Shown: in pieces, positions 12,111 to 23,329 of the stretch
How positions within the stretch are numbered: position 1 is the first letter of the stretch
Layout: each line of letters begins with the position of its first letter
Assembly (NCBI GenBank): GCA_003118195.1
Contig: BEXV01000364.1
Location: forward strand, 58,747-122,746
DNA: 64,000 bases
Reading direction: 5' to 3'
Source of the DNA: Hemicentrotus pulcherrimus
Lineage: Eukaryota > Echinodermata > Echinoidea > Camarodonta > Strongylocentrotidae
Program-made: the position numbers and the translations under genes
The notes under the pieces: model-generated
Seen by the model: the letters and a program-made list of their open reading frames with translations, nothing else
Told to the model about the DNA's origin: nothing
Database searches by the model: none

Positions 12111-13375
12111 CTCGTGACAGAAAAGAACGAAAGAGAGGGAGTTTTCAGTCGGCGAGCTAAACCGAAAAGAGATGAAAAGAGAGACAACAAGAGAGGTGAG
12201 TTTGATGTAGAAATGGAAACAAACATGGTGGACCTACAGTTTGACATCGAATAACCCCCGTCTCAATCGTCCTTCGGCTCGTGTCTGGATCTGATTTACC
12301 ATTCATCGCCACGAAATGATCCGCCGTGCACCGGGTCACCCAGGGAACGGTAACGCTCAAAGGGCGGCTAAAAAAAGAGCCACCCGCGCAAAATTGTGTA
12401 GGAGACTAGTTTGCAGACAGACACCCTTGTAAGTTGATGTGCGGTACAACAATGTCTTTACAGTGAGACTAGGCTGACATCAAACTGCATAGGCTCTGTA
12501 CTGTAGCTGCTTCTGACACACAAGAGACTGACTGATTTATGCTCTGCTCAATGCTTTAATAAGGAATTGTGGCTAAGTGTCAACTTAGAGTCTGTTCCTG
12601 CAGACTACAAGGAGACAGTGAGTATCAAAATCAAACCGGGAACTATATCGGATAAAGATGTATTGTTATTGTTCTCGGTAGTATTAGATTTGCTAAAACG
12701 AGTAATTGGCTGCCCTTTTGGCCATGGCAGCAAGTGGACTATGATGTTCATTTTTCAACAACAACATCTTCACAAAAATGGGAATAATTCAACTTGCCTG
12801 GGGCTCGGATATATTAACTTATAACTGATGAAATCAGTAACATTTTCATTTTATATTTTGTAGGCGGGGACACCTAAATATTACAACGATGATACACATA
12901 ATACCAGAGCAGAAATGGCCTTGATTGACCTACATAGTACGATGTAATTTAGGTTTATTACAAATTGGGAGAAATGGACCGCGACTAAGTAGTCTATCTA
13001 ATTCAAGGATGATGTTTATGGAATATTAGAGAAATTAGGACTCATATACTGCATTTTTTAAGTGAGTTTGAATTTTTAACATTCTGTTCGTTCAAACGGA
13101 GTCCATATACTTTAATTGATCGGGAGGATACGACGTTTGTTACATCCCGTCAGCAAACAGGGATTTGCTCTCTAGAGCTTCAGAGCAACTATCATTTCAT
13201 AATATACAATTACGAAGTGTTCAGATATCTCTGCAGAATAGATGACAAAATTGATATATCAAAATACCTTTCTAAAAGAACCAAAATCTCCCATTTGTGA
13301 GGTTAAAAGAGTTTAATCTGGCTCTTTCTAACATTCTCCACAGACCGTCCTAACACAACCCTTCTCCCCTCTATC
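12111..13375. other. No gene recognised
   Basis: A purine-rich start is followed by a GC-richer patch (about 12255-12390) containing GTGCACCGGGTCACCCAGG and an inverted CGGCT...AGCC word. The remainder is AT-rich. No frame is recognised. Confidence 0.55.
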
Positions 13376-13380
13376 TCACT

Positions 13381-13510
13381 TTCTCTCTCTCTCTCTCTCT
13401 CTCTGTATTACATTTCCCTCCCTCCCCTCTCCATTCTCTCCTCTGTCTCCCCCTCTGTCTCCCCCTCAGTCTCCCCCTCAGTCTCCCCCTTCCTATTTCT
13501 CTCCCTCTCA
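13381..13510. repeat. (CT)n and 12-bp CT-rich minisatellite
   Basis: (CT)n at 13382-13404 is followed by four tandem 12-base units at 13441-13488: two CTCTGTCTCCCC and then two CTCAGTCTCCCC. The ordered pair of variants suggests stepwise duplication. Confidence 0.9.
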
Positions 13511-15180
13511 CCCTTGCTCTCTTTCCCCGCAGCTATAATGTTAATATCCCAATACACCCCAGAGGCTTGCGCTCACACTTACCGGTTACCTCCTACACCT
13601 AAAATTAATTCATTAAAAATGGCCCTGGCGTGACCTTTACTCGTCTAAATGACATGGATGACTGCAAGGAGGACCAAAGCTGGTTGAAGTTTTACCTATT
13701 AATATTGGGAAACATAATTGGGGAACCTAATTGGTATGGGCCAGTTAGAATTTTAGACATAAGACTACAGCCGACGGCTATTTTAACACGTACTGAAAAT
13801 GGTTACAATTCATTTTCAACAAGCTCAATGGCCATTAAATCACAAACGCCAGATCGGCCCAATGTTTTTGAAGCACCACGTGTCACAGCTCCTTTGGATT
13901 GGACGAAATAGTTAAAGCTATGAAATAAAAATATGAAATAGACTTCATCATGACGTGATCTTTGTTTATTGATTTGGCAAAGATCTCATATAATTTATAT
14001 GGATGAATAGGTTGACACTTGGCATCCCATACATCAGTGGACTAATTCTACCCACTTAGTCGTGGTGGTTTAACCCTGCGTGGTTTATGAACACCGGGCA
14101 ATGAGAATGAGGCTAGCAACGCATTTTTATCATGTCAATAGCTATCACTTAAGTTGGTAAGATTTATTTTCCGGGTCCACTCAATCATTGGATTCCTCCT
14201 CGCAGCGTTTCATAACCGATCCTACCTTTACATAAGTCTTTACCCCATATCCCGTGTCGGCTCATTACCTCTGGCTGAGCCAGCCAGGAGTGTGAGTTAC
14301 CTGGTTGGTAATGGTAGACTGTACCGCTGATGCGCTCATTGGCATCCCCTCCTCCACTTACGCTCCCGGTGACCTCCATCTTCATCATCCTCATCGGGAG
14401 AGGAAAAGCCATGTACCCTAGCGACTCCTCAAGGATTAATTTCTGGGTTTCGTCATCAAAAGTAATCCAATTTTCTTTCTTCAGCGATATCGGTCACCCC
14501 CGCATCCATCCTCATCAAACATCGGCTATCATTTTAGAGCTGTTACACTTCTCTTTAATTTGTCTTCATCTGTTCATTTCTATATGTCAGACATGTAATC
14601 TAAGACTCTGACATGTCTTTTCCCCTTTGCTGCTAGCTTCTTACAACTCATAGGTTCTTTTGGTTTTCCCTCTTTTTTAACCTAGTTTGTTAATCCGTAC
14701 ATTTCTCAGAATTTCAACGACGCATCATGTACTCCTTCATCCTTGTGTTATTTATCATTTATTCTTATGTCGCTGTGTTTAACAAAAAACCTAATTATAC
14801 ATTTTATCTTCTAGAATATTTCGTTCTACTACATAATGTTGTAAATGTTACATAACGACAGCCTTTCCCAGCTCCACCTTGTTCTATTGCAAATATTACC
14901 TGTCCTATATATGCAGTTCTACTATTCTTTCTCATAGCACTACTTCGGCTATTACCACCACCACTTTTAATATCACTGTTACAACTGCTGCTGCTGCTAC
15001 TACTACTATCATTATCATAGTGATTTATTGAAGTAAGAATTTTCTCTCTTACGAGGGGTTACTGATTTTCGCGCCATAATGACACTCCCTCCACTTCTTA
15101 TTGTCTCGAGCATCCTCCTCATTTAGACCAACCTTACTTTCTTACTTCACCGTATATTCCCATGAAATATTCAGTCTTTC
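13511..15180. other. No gene recognised
   Basis: It holds a 93-codon plus-strand frame (13630-13911) of unknown identity and a short imperfect (CTG/CTA/TCA)n run near 14985-15020. There are no splice-like exon patterns that I can defend. Confidence 0.55.
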
Positions 15181-15187
15181 TGTCCCT

Positions 15188-15250
15188 CTACTACTACTAC
15201 TACTACTACTACTACTTACACTACTACTACCACTACTACTACTACTACTT

Positions 15251-15291
<41 letters not shown>

Positions 15292-15307
15292 GCTACTACT
15301 ACTACTT

Positions 15308-15340
<33 letters not shown>
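15188..15340. repeat. (CTA)n microsatellite
   Basis: About 150 bases of CTA units with occasional TTC and TGC changes. Poly-Leu and poly-Tyr frames here are artefacts. Confidence 0.95.
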
Positions 15341-15345
15341 TAATA

Positions 15346-16770
15346 CTACTTCTGCTAATGTTGCTACTTCTACTATTATTATTACTACTACTAATACTAC
15401 TACCGCTGCTGATGTTGATGCTGCTTACTTGTTATACACTCAACTTCTTTTGATTGCTTCGGTTACAAATATACAGATATTACTGCTCGTACTAGTAGTT
15501 CCTTAATTGCCATTCTGTTTTCAAATTTTACATTATAATTGCCTTCGGGGTCCTATCTTCTGCTGTATAAAACAATACAGCTATCCAAGAGTATACACTC
15601 CTGGATACAGTACTACCTGAACTTTCTCACAACGTTCTTTTTATCCTCCCTTCCTAAGTAACTAAATTTTGGGCACCATCAGCGTTGTTGGTAGGGATTG
15701 ATTTTGATGCCATTTGATCCAAGCCTGCCTGCAGGATAACATGGCATGGAACATGAATGATGTATTCTCGCCGCCAGGAGTTTCGGTGTCGACAGCTGGA
15801 GCAACAGCGTCGCCACCCCGCAATTCTGCTCTCCTCCCGTCGAAAAACTCTCCATCCTCCTTGAGTTTCCCCCGTCTCCATCTTCCACGTGTGATTGAAG
15901 TGAATGTATCTATGCTAATTAAGCGAACACCGTCATCACTATTAGCCTGATTTCGCGCAGATGCTGTTAAAGGCTAGAAGTGCAACTGACCGAAGAAGAG
16001 TCGTCGTCTTAATAGATCTTACAGCTGGAACGATGGCGCCTCTTCCTCCAAAACAAGCACCATTTTTTTTTTGGTCCCCGTCTTTCAAGAAATGCACGTT
16101 TCCTCTTCCACAATCTAGCATATTGCCGTGAAATTATGTTATAGACATTACAACCCACGTTTGAATAATTAAAGACTGATGTTTTGACTTATCATATTTG
16201 TCAGTATTGGAAAGCCTTTCACTGATGGTGATTGTAAGTTTTTAACAACATAAAACTATTCATGTTTGAACAGAAATGGATGATATTTACATACATGACC
16301 TTGTGGTGCCCTTGTGATGACCCAAGCCATGCAGATTCAATTCATATGTTTGTCTCCTGAGAGAACGGCAAAATACCACATGCAGTATCATTTGATTTCC
16401 CTTCATAGCTTTTACTCATTTCAAATGTATAAACGGTATACTACATACAGTTAACAACTAAATTAATAAAACCCAATAAATTGGATGGTTTTATGCGTAT
16501 TTCGTTACTCAAGAATGAAAGGTGGACAGGTTGAATAAGGGTCTTGGTTGAATATGTTAAGATGTAAGCTTGTTATGTCGCATCCTCAAGTTACATAAAT
16601 CGGGACAAATCAATTTCACATACTTAAAAAAAATCACAAAACGTTGTAAGAGTATGAATAATTTAGTTGTTATTAATTGTATATATTCTTGTAAGGTATC
16701 CATTGCGAATAGATGGAGAAAACCATACCATATTCCTAAATAGCGTGGCACTTTCTATAACTCGCTATTT
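15346..16770. other. No defended gene; one GC-richer segment
   Basis: Between about 15715 and 15960 the sequence is GC-richer and open on the plus strand, with an inner ATG at 15741 giving a 69-residue Ser/Pro-rich product. It also reads open on the minus strand. It is followed near 15913 by GCTAATTAAGC, a homeodomain-type core. This could be an exon or a regulatory block. I recognise no domain, so no gene is called. Confidence 0.3.
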
Positions 16771-16856
16771 TGATGTGCCGTGGTCAAGTCGATAAGTCAA
16801 CGAATTATGAAATACAAGGTACGGGGTTCGAAAGCACTAATAATTTTAGCAATACA
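16771..16856 (+). mobile_element. tRNA-like SINE head, 5' part of a split SINE
   Basis: An A-box-like word TGGTCAAGTCG (16781-16791) is followed 33 bases later by a B-box-like word GGTTCGAAAGC (16825-16835). This is the spacing and order of a polymerase III internal promoter in tRNA-derived SINEs. The complete SINE at 32 kb has TGGTCGAGTGG and GGTTCGAGTCC at the same positions. The copy is old: both boxes differ from consensus. It is interrupted by the MITE at 16865-17114 and continues at 17115. Confidence 0.6.
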
Positions 16857-17122
16857 GCTACAACCAGGCGCGTAGGCAGGGGGGGGGGGGATGGTGAACA
16901 CCCCCTTAAACATTGTTAATGAGTACGTTTTGGTTGAAACCCTCCCCCTTTTTTTAAATTGTGGTAAATGGTAACCCAAAAGAGCAGTCCTTACCCCGTT
17001 TACCCCGCTGACTCCACTTATTCAGCGGCTGGCTGATTCGTTGTGAAATTTTTGACCCGATTTCAAAATGTTAACCCCCCCCCCTTCTTTAAATAAATCC
17101 TGCGTACGCCACTGGCTACAAC
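16857..17122. mobile_element. hAT-type MITE with perfect 8-bp target duplication
   Basis: The element proper is 16865-17114 (250 bp). It starts CAGGCGCGTAGGCAGG, and the right end reads CAGTGGCGTACGCAGG on the minus strand, with 13 of 16 bases the same. The flanks are GCTACAAC on both sides (16857-16864 and 17115-17122), an exact 8-base duplication. Runs of G and C lie just inside the two ends. There is no coding capacity, so it would need a transposase from elsewhere. Eight-base duplications with CAGNG ends are the hAT signature. It sits inside an older SINE. Confidence 0.85.
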
Positions 17123-17172
17123 TGACACTATCCACCCGTGTGAATTGAATAGGTATCGCACGGATCTAACAT
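17115..17172 (+). mobile_element. SINE body, 3' part of the split SINE
   Basis: Past the MITE the sequence CACTATCCACCC, then GTGTGAATTGAATAGGTAT, matches the body module of the 32-kb SINE (CACTCCACCCAGAAGTAAAT, then GGGTACCTGG) with changes. It supports the reading that one SINE was split by the MITE. The tail with GTAAAGCGCTTA is not visible here, so the SINE is 3'-incomplete or decayed. Confidence 0.45.
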
Positions 17173-17174
17173 GG

Positions 17175-19760
17175 GTGGACACATCAGTCCATATTTGCCT
17201 CTCTCGACACAGATAAAGTAAATATGTTTCCTACAGAAATGAGTTCCTTAAATGTGCGTCTTTCCGCAATAGCTCGGCTAAAGTTGGGGGTTACAAACCT
17301 TTTCAATGCTCTTTTGGGAAAAGCACCTCATGAATCCAACTATCATAATTCACACTTTACTGGCATTTTCGCTAAAAAGCCCCAGAAAATGTATTCATGC
17401 GATGTTGCCGAAATCATGAAAACATTCAACTCCCAAGGTACTTCAAAGAACAAACCATGCATCCAGCCACGTCACCGCAGTGCCTTCCAATCGCACTTAC
17501 ATCGGTCTCTGAAGGCCTCGGAACAAGAGTCACCACACGAATCTATTACACCTGATGCCATGTTTACGGGGTGCTACATTAACAGCTACATTGTATCTTA
17601 CAATTAAAGAGAATATTGAGATTTTTTGAAAGTGTGAAATCATTTGTGAATTTTCTCATTCTTTTTAGTCACTTTAGCAAAATGCCATAGGAGAAATGTC
17701 CCCCGAATCAACAACTACTCTCCAATTAATGCCGACATATTCAAAATATGGCGAGTAATGAATTGTTTGGACCGAACAGCTATGCCATAGTCCTATTAAC
17801 TAATTAAATGTGTAGTTCAAGGGACGTTTAGGAAGACTGAGTCCATTTCATTTCATTTCATTTCATTTGAAATGTTACAAAAAACTTACAGTATGCATTA
17901 TTTTGATTACATAATCATGATAATTAGCATTTCTAGTTGTTTCCACAGAGTTTCTGTCACAAAGTCATGAATAATTGATCTTCAAATATAAAGATGAGAA
18001 CTAGCCGTGGAATGCACAGTGAAGAATCTGTTTAAATTATTAGGATATGTTTATTATAAACAACCACATGTACTACAAAAGAATATTTGTTTTGTGAGGG
18101 TTTTGGATCTTTAAAGTGATGAGATATTGACCCAGTCTCGACGAAAATCACATACTAGAAAAATGATGACACACATACTGGTACATGTAGGTATATGGGT
18201 CTACAAACACATTTTGTATTAAAACTTGGTCCAAATTGTAATGTTATTTCTAGTCCTAATCGCAATATGAAGGTATTATAAGAGCAATCCATTTCATGTG
18301 AAAGCGCCACTATGAAATTGTTGCAAAAAGTAGAATGAGAAATCTCGCAATACTAATTTTTACTTTTACCAGAACCCAACTTTCTCTTTAAACCTAGAAT
18401 CTATCAGAACAGCGACAACAAAACGAACATCAAGAGCGGTAGATTGGCTTACCTTGTTTTCCTGATGTGTATTTGAAAGGTGAGGAAGAGAGTTTTACGC
18501 CAATCAGGATTGCACCTGTACGAGAAATAAGAACAGTGAATGGGAGAGTGAATAGATTTTGTCATATTCTCCTTAATATATAGAAGGACTGCTGGAGTGA
18601 CCAGCTGTCAACAATTACCTCTTGATAACTGACGTAGCTGAAGTATTCGTAATTGCACAATATGTTCATTTGTAGGCAATATATTCAGAACGCCATCATC
18701 ATCGTGGTTATACAGAGGATGCAAGAATCATACAATCATGTAACTTACCTGACACATCTTTCTTAAAACAAAGAAAATAATATCAGGATATGGATATCAA
18801 CGAAAAAGAATAGCTTTAGAAATTACTCCCTTGCTGCCTTCATTATCATTTGCACTGTAAAATACTGACTAGAAGGTACAGGGACCCCAAAATGCTTAAG
18901 CACACAAACACACAAAAATAAATAATGTATGATAGAGAGAAATATACGAATAGATAGCACAGGAAGTATCGTGACATTATGATAGATTAAGGTAAATGTA
19001 ATATTTGCTTTCTTTTTACTGCATAATTTCACAAGGCCAAATATGCAGATGTTTATGACTGGAATAGTTTTCTTTTCTCAATCCCATGATGACGCTAATC
19101 ATGGATTTTTTTTTGCAAAAACAATACATAACCCCAGGATATTACTTACGACAATAAGCTATTTTAAAAAGAATTTTCAAGGGTAAAAAGTTGCTTGTTG
19201 GCAAAAATAACACAGTTCAACGAAATCAGAATTTGCTCTTTATAATAGACACACGTACGTTTACTACTGATAATGCATTGTCGGTGCAATATGAGAAGCA
19301 TATCAGACTCATCAATAAATATTCTACTAAAATTTTGCAGTTGACAAGTGAACACTTTTACGTCTTTCCTCAGATATGACTGAGAAATTTGTGAGAAATT
19401 GAGTATTGTATTACACAACGGCCACCAAGTAGTTTTACATAATCAAATATAAATTTGAAAGTATATTTTTAGAAGCGAAACCGTCAGGTGGGAAATCAGT
19501 AGTGTAATTTTTTCTGTTATCGTACCCTTTTAGATAGATGTCCTTGGAAAAATATATGTGTTATATCAAAAATAACATATAAATGACAATCAAAGGTAAT
19601 GACCTATTCACGATCAAAGTGGTTGGGAGTTTGCCAAGATGTAAAGATGAGGAGACAATAATTTTCTTAATGTTAAATGTTCTCAGCAGGCGCCAATTTT
19701 TTCGAGCCTGTTCCGAGTGCAGCACTGAAAATGCATGCATGGCCTACGTAAAAAAAAGTA
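17175..19760. other. No gene recognised
   Basis: It contains a 127-codon plus-strand frame (17224-17607), the longest non-repeat open frame in the window. No domain, signal peptide or splice context is evident, and this length is near what chance gives in AT-rich DNA of this size. The rest has frames under 85 codons. A short (TTTCA)5 run lies at 17843-17867. Confidence 0.5.
17843..17867. repeat. (TTTCA)n pentamer repeat
   Basis: About five tandem copies of the pentamer. Confidence 0.9.
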
Positions 19761-19767
19761 GTAATAG

Positions 19768-19791
19768 TGCGCGCGTATGCATACGCGCGTG
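19768..19791. other. Alternating purine-pyrimidine palindrome
   Basis: Twenty-four bases alternate strictly between pyrimidine and purine. The inner CGCGCGTATGCATACGCGCG (19770-19789) is a perfect 20-base palindrome. Such DNA can adopt Z-form or extrude a cruciform under supercoiling. It stands alone in AT-rich sequence about 70 bases before a CT microsatellite. Function is not known. Confidence 0.9.
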
Positions 19792-19859
19792 GGGGAAAGA
19801 ATTGCAGTGATGCGAAGGTAGCACCGATGTGAAAATAGGAAAACAATAATCGGGAAGTG

Positions 19860-19893
19860 CTCTCTCTCTCTCTCTCTCTCTCACTCTCTCTCC
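19860..19893. repeat. (CT)n microsatellite
   Basis: Near-pure CT units. Confidence 0.95.
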
Positions 19894-20094
19894 CTCTTGT
19901 CTATTTTCTGGCAAGGCGTGGGCAGAGGGAGACAGATTTCACGCCAGAGGACTTGCATGCAAGGAAAATATCGACGAGAATTCCCAACTCTTCCATATTC
20001 ATAACTCGATTTTTTTTTCCTTCTTCCTTGGAGCTTGCAAGAAAAATGTTTTGGTGACTATCCATTTCATTACGATTTTCAGCGGGTATTCAAC

Positions 20095-20330
20095 CATGGA
20101 TGGGAGAAGCGATGAAAAGAGGATAGAGAGATAGAAAATGAGAGGGGAGGAAGATGAAGAGAGAAAAGAATGCAAACGGAAGAAGATGGAGACAGAGCCC
20201 ATGAGAAGAGCAGAAAGAGGAGGAGAAAGAGAAGAACAGAAAGAGGAGGAGAAAGAGAGAAAAATAGAAGGAGAGAGAAAGAAACAAGGTAGCTAACAGA
20301 AGAGATACAAATAGAGCAATCAAGAGAGTT
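20095..20330. repeat. Purine-rich tract (GA-rich)
   Basis: Over 200 bases of mostly A and G on the plus strand, with imperfect GAAAGAGGAGGAGAAAGAG repeats near 20212-20260. The Ser/Leu/Phe-rich minus-strand frames here are artefacts. Confidence 0.85.
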
Positions 20331-21689
20331 AAACAATGAGTACGGTTCTCTATAAATTTTAAATTGTCTCTCTCAATCCTATAACAAAAGATTGAACAAT
20401 CTGTGATAAATATCATAATCAGTAGGAACGACATGATCACTCGATAGATTTTAAAGTTCATTGTTTTAATTGTTAAATATACTGCCAAATACCAACTACT
20501 AATACAAATTTTAATAATATGTGCTTATCACATTAAACAAATCTGTTTGAGAAATTTATTAAACATGACTCATCAGAGGCGTAATGGCAGATTGATGATG
20601 TCTTTTTTGATTGAATATGAATTATCTCCGCTCTAATAGTTTTTTTTTCTTCAAGGGCTTAAAATGACATGTGTGTAATGCGAAATGAAAATGCATGTAC
20701 AGATTTCTAGAATTAATCACGTAAATGTAAAGTCGAATTATTTCAACGTGCGTTCAAATCGCATTATACCCCTGAAATGTCCATCAGCTTATACAATGGA
20801 AGTGAATGGCGTATAAACTTATTAACTACAATAATATTGGTGATACTTAAAAAGATCTTTTTTCTTTTTCAGAATGATGAAACTACAAGAAAGAGGTCAT
20901 TTGCAATCTCCTACTTTTATGCTGTATGAAAATAACTGTAACCAGTTGCCTAAATATTAGTTTTCAATAATAAAAATGTATTTAGAGTAATTAATCTCCC
21001 ACAAACATTTAATCTATTAACGGTATAACATCACGAATTTACTACCATAATGGTTCATACAAATAATTTGTAATACAGTTTGTCATTTTCAGAATAACGA
21101 TTCTATAGAATCTATTTCAATGAGAGAGAAATGCTACATGATCATCGTCGCCCTTCATTTTCTGCAAAGCTTCATTCATTTTTTTCTTCCATGGAAACGG
21201 ATACATTGCCAATTTACACATCACCTAAATTAGGTTCCCTAATCGCTGCGTAAATATTCCCCACGAAAAATAAAAATAGACAAATTGCGAGTAATTCGTC
21301 ATTGCACTAAGTGTATTTGCCCAGCTGAGTCTGAATATCAAGTTCTAATGACTATTGATTTTCCAATTTTGCCTTATCATTACTTTGGTTGTATCGAGCT
21401 TGAGAAAAATGAACTGTATGGACAAAGGTCAAGCACGGCGGGGTTGCAGTCGTTTTTATAACAAATAACCAGGTAAAATAGTGATGAAAGTAATTTATAT
21501 TTAATTCAATACGTATGGTATATCATAATGGCCAGAGCTAATTTGATAAAAAAGTATCAGCATCCGAACGTTGTGCAAGGAAGAAATGAAGTTTATCATT
21601 TTTTTTTCTTGAAATATAATGTAATAAATCACTCAAAAGATTTGGACATGAATAAAGAGACTAAGACATGAACTAGTTTTATGGTGTAT
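20331..21689. other. No gene recognised
   Basis: Very AT-rich. No frame over about 60 codons and no repeat that I could pair. Confidence 0.6.
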
Positions 21690-21788
21690 CTCCTCCTCTC
21701 TCTATCTTTCCCCCTCTCCCTCTCTCACTCTCTCTCTCTTTACCTGTCTCCAGCTTTTCAATCCTCTCCCTATCTTTCCCCCTCTTCA
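21690..21788. repeat. CT-rich tract with internal direct repeat
   Basis: CTATCTTTCCCCCTCT occurs at 21702-21717 and again at 21770-21785 inside a CT-rich block. Confidence 0.85.
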
Positions 21789-22609
21789 GCTGAAAGCGCT
21801 ACAGCAACAACATATCGTACAAAACATATATGCTAACTGCTAATGCCTTCTGAATCAACGATAAGGCAGAGAGCTAATGCATTAGGTAAAGTACATCACG
21901 AGAAATGAGAAGTGAGATATCAAATAGAACTAAAGTATTCGATTTCTGTTATACGATCACCGGACGCTATGGCGACATTCAGGGGACAAATTCAACGAAA
22001 CCTAAGCGTGACAATTGAGTAACTATGGCAAAAGATGATTAAAAAGGACTGTATGATCTTATATGACAGGAATTCTGTTTTCTTTCTTGTTTTTCACAAC
22101 AAACAACAAATTCACCACCAACAAAATTGAAAAAATCAGCAGATCTGATTAGTGGTGACGATAGTAACAAGATCTTGTAAAATATCTTGCTAATTTCGAA
22201 AATAGGCAGAGATGGTCGTACTCTGAATATCAAAAGCAAAAGCAAAACAAAATTAAGCAAACAATTATCAACGATTGAAGCATGTACCATGAAGACCCCC
22301 ACCTACATATATGTACGTGATGGCGGCGTATTGATTTCAATGGAGTAATTCTAATTAGTTTATTTCCCTTTTTTTGGGATATTACAAAAAAAAATGTTTA
22401 TTCGCAATTAATCGTGATAACATAAAGTCACATATTAATTGCAATTATTTTCCATTGTCTAATTCAAATCTAATGATGGCGCACGTGTTGCAGGTCCCTT
22501 TAAAAGAACAATGTTTGATCGCTTTGCCACCAACCAAGCGTACGCACACAGCAGTTCATGTAGACATAAAAGATCAATAAATAAATCTGAATATGAGTAA
22601 ACTCATATA

Positions 22610-22698
22610 TAGTCTGCTAAGAGCCAGAAAGGGGGAAAGGCAGGGTTTCCCTCACAGCACCAAGACAACATAACGTCCTTCTGGCTCGCAGCGGACTA
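22610..22698. other. Short hairpin, 22-bp arms, miRNA-precursor-like or tiny foldback
   Basis: The left arm, starting TAGTCTGCTAAGAGCCAGAA at 22610, pairs with the right arm, which ends CTGGCTCGCAGCGGACTA at 22698. About 20 of 22 positions pair, with a two-base internal mismatch (AA opposite GC) and one G-T pair. The loop carries a smaller inverted repeat, GGGAAA...TTTCCC. Total length is 89 bases. This fits either a microRNA precursor or a very short foldback element. The arm does not match any mature miRNA I can recall. The flanks show no clear target duplication beyond T/A. Confidence 0.6.
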
Positions 22699-22699
22699 A

Positions 22700-23150
22700 A
22701 CAGGCGTAAATTGAGCTACAGTTACCGAACACGAGGAACGTGTGCATTCAGTAATTCAATGTAACCTACTTAATCCAACAAATGAATATAGTGCCTAACG
22801 AAAGTCAACTTTTGACCCAGATTCTAATAAATCATGTTATCAAATCTGGCTACTTTACAACAAGATCCGCACTAGGATGCTAAGTGGTTATTTTTTTTTC
22901 TCGTTTTAACGGCACACGATTTAGAAGAACTAGGTTAGGGATAATGGTTCCAGAGGGTGCGTGCCGAAGGCTACGACGACTACTTTAACTTTGTAGGATA
23001 GATTGAAAAAAAAGAGAAGATTACATGTAGGAAATGGCCTATATCGTGTATCCTAATAGCTAAAACGTTTACAAATATAATTGGCAATGAAATGGCTGAT
23101 TGGTGGCAGATTTTATACATGGAAGAGGTGGAGATTTGTCAAAATTGGGG
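22700..23150. other. No gene recognised
   Basis: AT-rich and without a notable frame or repeat. Confidence 0.6.
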
Positions 23151-23156
23151 CTTTCT

Positions 23157-23325
23157 CCTTCTCTCTTCTTCTTCTACTTCTTATTCTTTTTCTTCTTCTT
23201 CTTCTCCTTCTTCTTTTCATTCTTGTTTCCATCTTCTTATTCTACTTCTTCTTACCGTTCTTTTGTTCCTACTTCTTCCCTATCCTCTTTCTCCTTTCTT
23301 CGCTTTCTCTTTGTCGTTAGCTTTA
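23157..23325. repeat. Pyrimidine-rich (TTC)n-like tract
   Basis: Imperfect TTC/CTT units open in all three plus-strand frames, giving Ser/Leu/Phe-rich artefact proteins. Confidence 0.9.
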
Positions 23326-23329
23326 TAGT

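Noticed and set aside
11459..12254. Frames of about 250 codons on both strands
   Set aside because: Most of their length is undetermined bases in the assembly gap.
17224..17607. 127-codon plus-strand frame as a gene
   Set aside because: No domain, no codon pattern I could defend and no splice context. One frame of about this size is expected by chance in 64 kb of AT-rich DNA.
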